Source of the DNA: Candidatus Pseudobutyricicoccus lothianensis | GTDB lineage: Bacteria > Bacillota > Clostridia > Oscillospirales > Butyricicoccaceae | Length of the DNA stretch: 64,000 nucleotides | Assembly (NCBI GenBank): GCA_904419295.1 | Contig: CAJFRA010000001.1 | Span: forward strand, 121,768-185,767 | Direction of reading: 5' to 3' | In this document: piece by piece, positions 41,641-49,644 of the stretch | Position numbering within the stretch: position 1 is the stretch's first letter | How the letters are laid out: every line of letters starts with the position of its first letter | Position numbers and translations under genes: made by a program | The notes under the pieces: generated by a model | Database searches by the model: none | What the model saw: only the letters and a program-made list of their open reading frames with translations | What the model was told of the DNA's origin: nothing

Positions 41641-42349
41641 ATTTGATCCGCCGGACGGTCCCATGTACGCGTCCCCAACCTCAGTCGACCAAGTGATTGT
41701 CGTAGGGGAAGGCACTACGGACCGCAGCAATATCGACCGCAGCAAGAATACCGCCGTCATCGCGCCGCCCTTCGGCAGCCCGGAGTCTTATCAACCCGGA
41801 TCAGGCACGGCTTTGATTCCACAGGCAACCACATCAACATCAGCTGGAACCGCAACAGGCAGCAGTACAATCTATCTTCCGCCGGCGTCTTATGAAGATG
41901 GAACACCGGCGGAAGACACCAGCCTGACTGATACCAAATTTACATTGCCGGACGGGCTCTATTATTCGGACGGTAGCCTTGGTCGTCTGAAAATCCCATC
42001 ACTGGGGCTATCTGTCAAAGTCTATGAAGATGAAAGCCTTGAGAGCCTGGCCAAGGGCGCCGGCCACTTCAAGTCCACCTCCTGCTGGGATGGGAATGTG
42101 GGTCTGGCTGGCCATAACCGTGGCGTTGCCAATCATTTTGGACAAATCCATACTCTGGAGAATGGGGACAAGATCACTTATACCACCAGGCTCGGAACCC
42201 GGACCTATGAGGTGTTTTATGTGGGGCAGATCAAGGAGACGGACTTTTCCAGGCTCGGCCGAACCAGCGAAAATATGATTACGCTGATCACCTGTGTTCG
42301 AAATGTACCTGAACTGAGGTGGTGTGTTCAGGCGCGAGAAGTCCAATAG
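41558..42349 (+). CDS. Sortase (class D-like) of the element
   Basis: 263 residues: an N-terminal signal/anchor, a long Thr/Ser/Pro-rich linker (residues 30-130), then the sortase barrel 'GLYYSDGSLGRLKIPSLGLSVKV' (in part). Catalytic residues are visible: His in 'GLAGHNRG', Cys in 'MITLITCVRN' and Arg in 'ELRWCVQA'. AAAGGAG precedes the ATG. The only clear sortase motif in the window is LPRTG at the end of the giant adhesin two genes downstream, which makes that its likely substrate. Confidence 0.88.
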   Translation: MKKWLKTAALLLSITAMMMTPALAADYEFDPPDGPMYASPTSVDQVIVVGEGTTDRSNIDRSKNTAVIAPPFGSPESYQPGSGTALIPQATTSTSAGTATGSSTIYLPPASYEDGTPAEDTSLTDTKFTLPDGLYYSDGSLGRLKIPSLGLSVKVYEDESLESLAKGAGHFKSTSCWDGNVGLAGHNRGVANHFGQIHTLENGDKITYTTRLGTRTYEVFYVGQIKETDFSRLGRTSENMITLITCVRNVPELRWCVQAREVQ

Positions 42350-42362
42350 TAGCTCATAGTTG

Positions 42363-42391
42363 TTGCAAAACCGTCTCTCCTGTAGTGTAAT
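42363..42391 (+). promoter_or_regulatory. Candidate promoter before the SLH-transglutaminase gene
   Basis: TTGCAA and TGTAAT with 17-bp spacing, 35 bp upstream of the start codon. Confidence 0.5.
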
Positions 42392-42426
42392 GTTTGTAAG
42401 ATTACATGAAAAGGAGGGGCAACTCA

Positions 42427-43827
42427 ATGAAAAAGTGTGTTTCGGTGGTTTTGTGCCTTATGCTGACGCTTTCCATCTCAACCCACGCGATGGCCGCTGC
42501 GTCGGATGAGTTTGGACTTGCTGTAGACTCTCTGCGCGAGCAAGGGATCATGGTGGGCGACCAGAATGGGAATTTGAATTTGGAAAGCCATCTGACCCGC
42601 ATCGAGATGGCCACCATTCTGACGCGGCTGCACGGCGGATCGGAGACTGTACCCGGCCACTACGACTGGGCCTGCTATTATACCGATGTTCCGGATTGGG
42701 CCAGGGGCTATGTTGGTTACTGCACGGCGAATCTGCTGATGGTTGGTTATGGGAATCAAAGGTTCGGCTCGAATGACCCTGTGACGCCGCAGATGGCGTG
42801 TACGGTGATCCTTCGCGCGTTCGAATATGCAGACGGCGAGGGCACGGCCTGGAACTATGACAGCGCCTGCAGTTATGCCATTGGTCTGGGCCTGATCGAG
42901 CCGGAAACGGCCGGCGCCGAACTCATGACCCGCGGGGAGATGGCGGTGCTGATCTACCGGGCGCAGTCGGGCCAGCCCGAGGTGCCCGGTGTTCCGGTCT
43001 TCCAGGCAGAGGGTATCCGTCTGGCCCAGGATGGCAGCGTCATCAGCAAAACCATCACACAGCCGGACTGGAGCCGGGCAGATTTCAGCCAGGAAGCCAA
43101 CCCGGAGATATTCTCCGGCGTCTACTCCCGCGGCTGGTACAATGCAATCCGGCAGAGTCTTGTGGACAGGGACGCGATCCTTGACGGAAACAACAGTGCG
43201 AATTTTAACCCGCAGTACCTCTACGCCCACACAGTCGTCACAGACGATCGTGCAGAAGCCACCGCATTTGCCTATATCCTCGGGCGGCTCGGCGGTTATA
43301 CCTACTTTACTCTGGGCGCCGAACCCTATGTGGAGAACCAGTATGATTACCCTGGGTATGCCATTGTCAAGGTATCCACGGAAACAGGGTATCAAGAGGC
43401 GCTGTCTTTCATTGAGCCGGAACTGGAGCGGATCGCCGGGATGGATACACGCAGTCAAGTGATTGCGCTGAATCATTACCTCTGCGACCTGATGGAGTAC
43501 GACGCATCTGGAAGCGCGTCCGCACATGAGATCTTCTCCGCGCACGGTACGCCGGTTCCCGGCCGGTGCAGCAGTTACGCGGCTGCATTTGCCTTTCTCT
43601 GCGGGGCATCAGACATTCCATGTGTCCTGGTGTCTTCCGATACGCACACCTGGAATGAGGTCTATGTCGATGGACAGTGGCAGGTTGTCGATGTATCTGC
43701 CAACGATGCCGCCGGCGGCCCCAACCAGGACAACTACCTGCTGAAGGAACGATCCCCCGGTACGGACCGGTGTCCGCAGGGCACGCAATTTGCAAAGGAA
43801 CTTCTGGTACCCGGATCAACAAAATAG
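42427..43827 (+). CDS. SLH-domain and transglutaminase-like secreted protein
   Basis: 466 residues: signal peptide (to 'STHAMAAA'), then S-layer-homology repeats (about residues 28-190; e.g. 'SHLTRIEMATILTRLHGG', 'DPVTPQMACTVILRAF'). A linker follows, then a transglutaminase-like domain with Cys in 'VPGRCSSYAAAFAFLC', His in 'SSDTHTWNEVYVDGQW' and Asp in 'QVVDVSA'. SLH repeats would hold it on the wall while the C-terminal domain could make or break isopeptide bonds. AAAAGGAGGGG precedes the ATG. It lies between the sortase and the adhesin genes. Confidence 0.87.
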   Translation: MKKCVSVVLCLMLTLSISTHAMAAASDEFGLAVDSLREQGIMVGDQNGNLNLESHLTRIEMATILTRLHGGSETVPGHYDWACYYTDVPDWARGYVGYCTANLLMVGYGNQRFGSNDPVTPQMACTVILRAFEYADGEGTAWNYDSACSYAIGLGLIEPETAGAELMTRGEMAVLIYRAQSGQPEVPGVPVFQAEGIRLAQDGSVISKTITQPDWSRADFSQEANPEIFSGVYSRGWYNAIRQSLVDRDAILDGNNSANFNPQYLYAHTVVTDDRAEATAFAYILGRLGGYTYFTLGAEPYVENQYDYPGYAIVKVSTETGYQEALSFIEPELERIAGMDTRSQVIALNHYLCDLMEYDASGSASAHEIFSAHGTPVPGRCSSYAAAFAFLCGASDIPCVLVSSDTHTWNEVYVDGQWQVVDVSANDAAGGPNQDNYLLKERSPGTDRCPQGTQFAKELLVPGSTK

Positions 43828-43862
43828 GCTACCTTCGCTCAGTTGAGCAGGCGGCCAACCCC

Positions 43863-43896
43863 AAAGAGGGCCATCGTTTCGGTGGTCCTCTTTTTT
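43863..43896 (+). terminator. Terminator between SLH-TG and adhesin genes
   Basis: AAAGAGGGCCA and TGGTCCTCTTT pair (one G-U) around TCGTTTCGG and are followed by TTTTTTG. The adhesin start lies 33 bp further, so it may attenuate rather than fully end transcription. Confidence 0.75.
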
Positions 43897-43928
43897 GTTC
43901 CCTAAATCTGATAGGAAGGAGCAATATC

Positions 43929-46900
43929 ATGCACATCAAACGAAGAACTTCGAGAGCCGTTGCCATGCTGCTCGCTCTGGCCACGATGTTCTCCCTTCTG
44001 GTAAGTCCGGCCTCAGCTGCAGTGCCGCCGGACAACAGCGGCTCCATTGCCGACGGCAGTTCAAGCGTAACCATCGACCAGGGCAGTTACATTCGCGTTT
44101 TGAATAAATCTACCGGCGGAACTATCGGCGGCTCCTCTTGGACCTATACCTCCGATAAGGGCCTCACCGGTCCGGCCTATTGCGTCAACTGGGGGCTGAA
44201 CGCAGTCAGTCCCACCAAGCGCCTGGAGATCACCGGACGGTATGACCGGAACCCGCAGACCATGGGTGCGTTTGCCAATGGTTATCCGCAAAGAACGCTC
44301 GCCCAGTTCAAGGAACTCCACCCGGAGATTCCTGGAATTGCCAATTTGACCGAGGATGAATACGCCTATGCCACGCAGCTGGCCATCTGGGCTACCTGCG
44401 GCCAGTTGGCCGTAGCCGGTACATCCTTTACCTCCGGTCGGGCTACTCTGGTAAGACCCACATCGGATGCCCAGCAGATCAGAGTTTACAATTCTGTCGT
44501 GGAGATTCTGAAACTGGCCGCAGGCTGGACCAAGCAGATTTACACCGGCCTGTATTTCCATATGGAAAAGGACCGCCTGGGCAATACCCTGAACATCTAT
44601 GATGAAAATGGACTGGAGGGCGCGGCTGAGAAAGGCCTGTTCGGGCTCCAGAAGGAGACCATCAACGGTACCGAATACTATACCAGGCTGATGTATATTG
44701 ACAGCGCGACCTCCACATACCCCAACGATTATGAGATCTATGTCTATTCCATGGATGCCCCTGCCGGCACCATCTTTGTCAACCAGAATAACCAGGTATT
44801 TGAGACCCGGGATCAATGGGGCGCCACCATGTACGAGGTGCCGACGCCCAAGGCGGAGACGACCAATCTTAATGCAAATGGCTCGGCCTACACCGGCGCA
44901 TTCAAGATCTGTATTCCGTGCGACAACGCGGGCGACGCCGGAAGCATCAAAATAGAGGCCTATACCGTTCTGACCCAGTTCAACTTATATCTTGCATACA
45001 ATCCCACGGCCAGCGAGCAGAGTTATATCATTGCCGACCCCGCCTATGTGGGACGGTTCGCCGAGTCCAGCATCACATGGAATACGACCGAGGAAGTCCC
45101 GGAGACCGCCAGTCTGCAGGTCCAGAAGGTGGACGGCGCGGCCAACCCGCTGGAGGGCGCGGAGTTTACCTTGACGGGCAGCAAGGGGACGACCCGGACG
45201 GGCACATCCGACCAGAACGGCATGGTGGTCTGGACTGACCTGCCCGCGGATGAAGATTATGTACTGACGGAATCCAAGGCACCGGCCGGGTTCACCATCG
45301 TAGCACCCCGGAACATTACCCTGACCGCCGGGCAGACTGCCCATGTCACCGTGCAGGACAGCACGGAAAAGCATTTCTGGCTCAAAAAAATCGACGCGCA
45401 GAATGGGTCTGCTCTGCAGGGGGCCGTCTACAAATTTGAGCAGATTGACGGAGATTTTGTGACGACCGCGACCACCGGCTTCGATGGAATGATCGAGTTC
45501 GCCGGCGAGGAACTGCCCTTCGGCAGTTTCCGTGTGTCGGAACTGCAGCCACCGGAGGGGTATATGCCGTCCGACGAAGTGCAGACCGTCCACTGGGACG
45601 GGACGGAAGACGTCACATTGACCTTCCGGAATGTGCGGGAGATTACCGTCGTTTTATCGAAAATTGACGGAAAGTCCGGCATTTCTCTGCCCGGCGCCAG
45701 TTTCGATGTCTTTCTGGACGGGGAATACATCACCTCTGTGACCACCGATGACGCGGGAGAGGCCCGGGTCACCCTGGAGAAGGAAGGCTATGTGGAATTC
45801 GTGGAGACCGCAGCGCCGTCCGGATACCGTCTGGACCGGACGCGGCACGGTATCCATGTAGACCCCTATGACCCGGCCATCGAGGAGGATCCGGTCATCA
45901 CGGTGGAGAATTTTGAAAACCCGTCGCTGCGGATCATCAAGGTGGATCGGAAGAACAACTACGCTCCGCTGGAGGGTGTCACCTTCGAGGTGTTCCGGGA
46001 CGGCGAGTCGCTGGGGCACTTTGTGACCGACAGCGAGGGGCGTATTGAACTGTTTGACCAGGAGCCTGGCACCTTCCGGGTCGTTGAAGTGGACACCGGG
46101 AATCCGGGCATCATCCTCTCCGGAGGCTACCAGGAAATTGAACTGAAGGCCGGCGATCCCACACGGGAGCTGGTCTTTTTTAATGACCATACGCCGGGAT
46201 TGAAGCTGGTGAAGGTCGATTCCAGCGACTACTCCAAGGTGATCGCCAACGCCGTCTTCGAGATCAAAGCGGTGGACGGCAGTTATGGGCCGGAGGAGTT
46301 TCGCACGGATGTCAACGGCGAAATCGACCTGTCCGCAGAGAATTTGCCTGCGGGTGCCTATGTGGTGACGGAGAAATCCTGCCCGGGCTATGTAGTGGAT
46401 GACGCCCAGCGCATCATCTATCTCGATCCCAACGAAGACGCTGAGTTTGTATTCACCAACTCCAAGCTCCCGTCGCTGGAGCTGATCAAGACCTCGGCTG
46501 ACGGCACGCCTCTGGAGGGGGTCAGTTTCCGGCTGGCCAAGATCGAGGACGGCAGTTATTACCTGGACCGCACCACCGATTCGGAGGGCCGCATCGTATG
46601 GGATTCTCTGGACCCGGGCGTCTATTCCCTGCGTGAGATTTCCACTTTACCCAATCATATTTTAGACCCAAAAGAGTACCACATTGAGGTATTTCCGGGC
46701 GAAAACAGCACAAAAACGCTGTCTAACGATGTCCGGCCGAACCTCTACATCCACAAACGGGACGCCGCCACGGGAGATCCAATCCCCGGGACGGTTTACT
46801 TGGTGAAAGCGGCGGACGGCCACACCATCGACCAAGTGGAGACGGACGAGACGGGCACCGCCGTGGTGGAGAACCTCCTGCCCATGGTGGTCGAGATCGT

Positions 46901-49580
46901 TGAGGTCTCGGTGCCGGAGCCCTATCTGCTTGCAGAGGAGTCCCAGTTTACGACCCTGTACCCCAATGAAGACAGCCATGTCTATTTCGAGAACTCTACC
47001 CGTCCTGTTATCGAGATCCTGAAACTGAACGAAATCACCCAGGATCCTCTCGAAAATGTGCCCGTGCAGGTCTGGTACGCCAGCAATAACACGGCCACCG
47101 GAGAATACAACGACCTGGGCGTATTCTACACCGATTCGGAAGGCCGTATTGTCTTGAGTGATCCTGACCTGTCTCTTAGAGACGGCTGGTTCCGTATCGA
47201 GGAGTTGGAAGCCCCGAAAGGCTTCTCCATGACGGAATCCAGCAAGCAGGAGGCCTTTGTGCCCGCGGGTGAAAGCCATACCTTCCGCGTCTACAACCGG
47301 CCCAACTCGGCCATTTGCGTATGGAAGTATGATTCGGAGACGGGGGCTGCTATCGAGGGGGCTGTGTTCCAGGTCCGTTACCTCTCCGGCAACACCAGCG
47401 GCACCGGCGGCACGGTCATCGGGACCTACCGCACTTCGATCAATGGTTCCTTCACGGTGACCGACTGTGAGCCGGGCACCTACATCATCGAGGAACTCTC
47501 CAGCGACGGCTCTCATGTCATCGACACCCCGCCCCAGACGGTCTACCTGTCCGGCGAGGAGCAGGAGACGGTCCAGGTGTTTTTCGGCAACAGTCCCATG
47601 GGCTCTCTGTTGATCAAGAAGGTGTCCAGTTCCGATAACTCCCCGATTTCCGATGTCCAGTTCTTCGTGACCGAGAGCGACGGCACTGTGGTAGGAGATG
47701 GCAATGGCTACTTCACCACCGACTCCGCGGGTACCATCCTGATTGAAGGCATCGAGCCTGGCACGACGCTGATCGTCAAGGAAACCAGGACAAAAGAAGG
47801 GTTCCTTCTGGATGACACGCCTCAGACGGCCCAGATCAAGGCTGGCCAGACGGTCACTTTGGAGTTCCGAAATCAGCCAAAAGGCAATTTGATCGTACAC
47901 AAATTGTCGAGTACCGACAAGCAGCCGCTTGAGGGGGTTCAGTTCAAAATCACCTATGCGGACGGCTCCTACCTTGCAGACGAGAATGGCCACCTGTCCT
48001 CCAACGGCCTGTACTGGACCAATTCCGGGGGCCAGATCGTCCTCTCCAATGTCACCGGCACACTGGTCGTCACTGAGGTACAGAGCATCGAGGGGTACAC
48101 CATCGACCCCGATACCCAGAGTCAGACCGTCGTGGTCAATCCGGATGATACGCAGGAGTTGTGGTTCTATAACGATCCGGTGGGCGGCTTGGAACTCATC
48201 AAGGTAAACGAGAGCAAGACCTCGGAGCGGATCCCCAACACCACCTTTGAGATCCGCAGAATGGATGATGCCTTAGTTGATACCATCACAACGGACCGCA
48301 ACGGAAGGGCATTCCTGGCACTGGAAGACGGCTCTTACTATGCCGTTGAAGTGGAAGCAAATTCCGATTTCATCCTGGACAGTACACCCCACTACTTTGA
48401 AATAAAGGGTGGTAATGTGTACACGCTGCGTGTCACCAACGCCGAAAAGTCCGGCATTCTCATCCACAAGGTGGACCAAAATGGTGAAGGCATCTACGGG
48501 GTCAAGTTCCTCTTATATGACGAAGATAGGAACCCCATCGGCGAGTTTGTCAGCGATAACAACGGCTATGTCCATATTACTGCCGATGACCTCCCGGACG
48601 GAGCCAACACCAGCGGCCGCTTCTATTTGCGCGAGCTGGAGGTGCCGGATGGCTACATCATAGACGAGGAGTACAAGACGGTCTATGTGCGTCCGGGGCA
48701 TACCGCGGAGATCGAGTGGGTCAACGCGGCGATCACCGCTCAGATCCAAATCTGGAAGAAGTCTGCCGATGACAATCCCATCAACGGCTTCCCGGCGGGT
48801 ACCCCTCTGGAGGGAGCGGTCTTTGAAATCTATAACAAGGCCAACGTCTTGGTGGACACCATTGAGAGCAACAGCCGCGGCCTTGCGGTTTCCAAACCGC
48901 TCCCCCTGGGCCGCTATATCATCAAAGAGGTGTCCAGCCCCCAGTTTTACTCGATCAACAGCGAGGAAGTGACCGTTTATCTGGAGCACGAGGGCCAGAT
49001 CGTTCAGATGGAATGGCTGAACGAAAGCGTCTATACCAACGTCTCCATTGACAAGAGCGGCTACACGCAGGTCGTGCCTGGGCAGGAGATTCGGTACACT
49101 TTCCAAGACATCGGCAACAACTCCACCGTCCCGCTGAGCAATTTCTACTGGCGCGACACGCTGCCGACAGATGCAGTCCGGTTGGATAAGATCATCACCG
49201 GAACCTACTCGGCACGGCTCAACTATAAGGTCGTCTACCAGACCAACCTGAACAATACTCAGCGCGTACTGGCCGACAACCTGAATACGCAGCAGAATTA
49301 TACCCTGGATGCCTCCGCGGCGGCGCTGGGACTGGCCTCCAACGAGTACGTAACGCAGGTCACCTTCCTCTTTGGCCAGGTTCCCGCCGGCTTTAAGCAG
49401 GTGGAGACGCCCTACATCTACTGTGACGTCCTGTCCGGACTGGCCCACGAGTATCGCTTTGCCAACAAATGCGATGTGGGCGGTATGTGGCAAAACCAGT
49501 GGATCCAGGCGACCGACCGGTGGGTGACCATCATCTACCGCGGCGGCCCGACCCCGACCCTGCCCCGGACAGGCTATTGA
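43929..49580 (+). CDS. Giant thioester adhesin with 14 SpaA/Cna-B repeats and terminal LPRTG
   Basis: 1,883 residues. A signal peptide (to 'VSPASAA') is followed by a thioester domain (about 45-300) with Cys in 'GPAYCVNWG' and the TQ motif in 'YATQLAIWATCG', which can form a Cys-Gln bond that reacts with host or cell-surface amines. I count 14 consecutive SpaA/Cna-B-type repeats of about 85-100 residues, many with Lys near the start and Glu in 'ELEAPKGF'-like segments, as needed for internal isopeptide bonds. A C-terminal domain of about 200 residues ends 'PTPTLPRTGY' and stops, with no TM helix or basic tail. GGAAGGAG precedes ATG 43929. Confidence 0.9.
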   Translation: MHIKRRTSRAVAMLLALATMFSLLVSPASAAVPPDNSGSIADGSSSVTIDQGSYIRVLNKSTGGTIGGSSWTYTSDKGLTGPAYCVNWGLNAVSPTKRLEITGRYDRNPQTMGAFANGYPQRTLAQFKELHPEIPGIANLTEDEYAYATQLAIWATCGQLAVAGTSFTSGRATLVRPTSDAQQIRVYNSVVEILKLAAGWTKQIYTGLYFHMEKDRLGNTLNIYDENGLEGAAEKGLFGLQKETINGTEYYTRLMYIDSATSTYPNDYEIYVYSMDAPAGTIFVNQNNQVFETRDQWGATMYEVPTPKAETTNLNANGSAYTGAFKICIPCDNAGDAGSIKIEAYTVLTQFNLYLAYNPTASEQSYIIADPAYVGRFAESSITWNTTEEVPETASLQVQKVDGAANPLEGAEFTLTGSKGTTRTGTSDQNGMVVWTDLPADEDYVLTESKAPAGFTIVAPRNITLTAGQTAHVTVQDSTEKHFWLKKIDAQNGSALQGAVYKFEQIDGDFVTTATTGFDGMIEFAGEELPFGSFRVSELQPPEGYMPSDEVQTVHWDGTEDVTLTFRNVREITVVLSKIDGKSGISLPGASFDVFLDGEYITSVTTDDAGEARVTLEKEGYVEFVETAAPSGYRLDRTRHGIHVDPYDPAIEEDPVITVENFENPSLRIIKVDRKNNYAPLEGVTFEVFRDGESLGHFVTDSEGRIELFDQEPGTFRVVEVDTGNPGIILSGGYQEIELKAGDPTRELVFFNDHTPGLKLVKVDSSDYSKVIANAVFEIKAVDGSYGPEEFRTDVNGEIDLSAENLPAGAYVVTEKSCPGYVVDDAQRIIYLDPNEDAEFVFTNSKLPSLELIKTSADGTPLEGVSFRLAKIEDGSYYLDRTTDSEGRIVWDSLDPGVYSLREISTLPNHILDPKEYHIEVFPGENSTKTLSNDVRPNLYIHKRDAATGDPIPGTVYLVKAADGHTIDQVETDETGTAVVENLLPMVVEIVEVSVPEPYLLAEESQFTTLYPNEDSHVYFENSTRPVIEILKLNEITQDPLENVPVQVWYASNNTATGEYNDLGVFYTDSEGRIVLSDPDLSLRDGWFRIEELEAPKGFSMTESSKQEAFVPAGESHTFRVYNRPNSAICVWKYDSETGAAIEGAVFQVRYLSGNTSGTGGTVIGTYRTSINGSFTVTDCEPGTYIIEELSSDGSHVIDTPPQTVYLSGEEQETVQVFFGNSPMGSLLIKKVSSSDNSPISDVQFFVTESDGTVVGDGNGYFTTDSAGTILIEGIEPGTTLIVKETRTKEGFLLDDTPQTAQIKAGQTVTLEFRNQPKGNLIVHKLSSTDKQPLEGVQFKITYADGSYLADENGHLSSNGLYWTNSGGQIVLSNVTGTLVVTEVQSIEGYTIDPDTQSQTVVVNPDDTQELWFYNDPVGGLELIKVNESKTSERIPNTTFEIRRMDDALVDTITTDRNGRAFLALEDGSYYAVEVEANSDFILDSTPHYFEIKGGNVYTLRVTNAEKSGILIHKVDQNGEGIYGVKFLLYDEDRNPIGEFVSDNNGYVHITADDLPDGANTSGRFYLRELEVPDGYIIDEEYKTVYVRPGHTAEIEWVNAAITAQIQIWKKSADDNPINGFPAGTPLEGAVFEIYNKANVLVDTIESNSRGLAVSKPLPLGRYIIKEVSSPQFYSINSEEVTVYLEHEGQIVQMEWLNESVYTNVSIDKSGYTQVVPGQEIRYTFQDIGNNSTVPLSNFYWRDTLPTDAVRLDKIITGTYSARLNYKVVYQTNLNNTQRVLADNLNTQQNYTLDASAAALGLASNEYVTQVTFLFGQVPAGFKQVETPYIYCDVLSGLAHEYRFANKCDVGGMWQNQWIQATDRWVTIIYRGGPTPTLPRTGY

Positions 49581-49595
49581 TAGAACACGACTGCG

Positions 49596-49630
49596 GCGGG
49601 GGCGGCACAATGTCCGCCCCCGCTCCTTTT
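49596..49630 (+). terminator. Terminator after the adhesin gene
   Basis: GCGGGGGCGG and CCGCCCCCGC form a perfect 10-bp stem with loop CACAATGT, followed by TCCTTTT. Confidence 0.75.
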
Positions 49631-49644
49631 GAGGAAACAGAATC

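Noticed and set aside
46662-47993. 443-aa minus-strand ORF antisense to the adhesin
   Set aside because: Shadow of the repetitive SpaA-type coding sequence; no SD and no recognisable domain.
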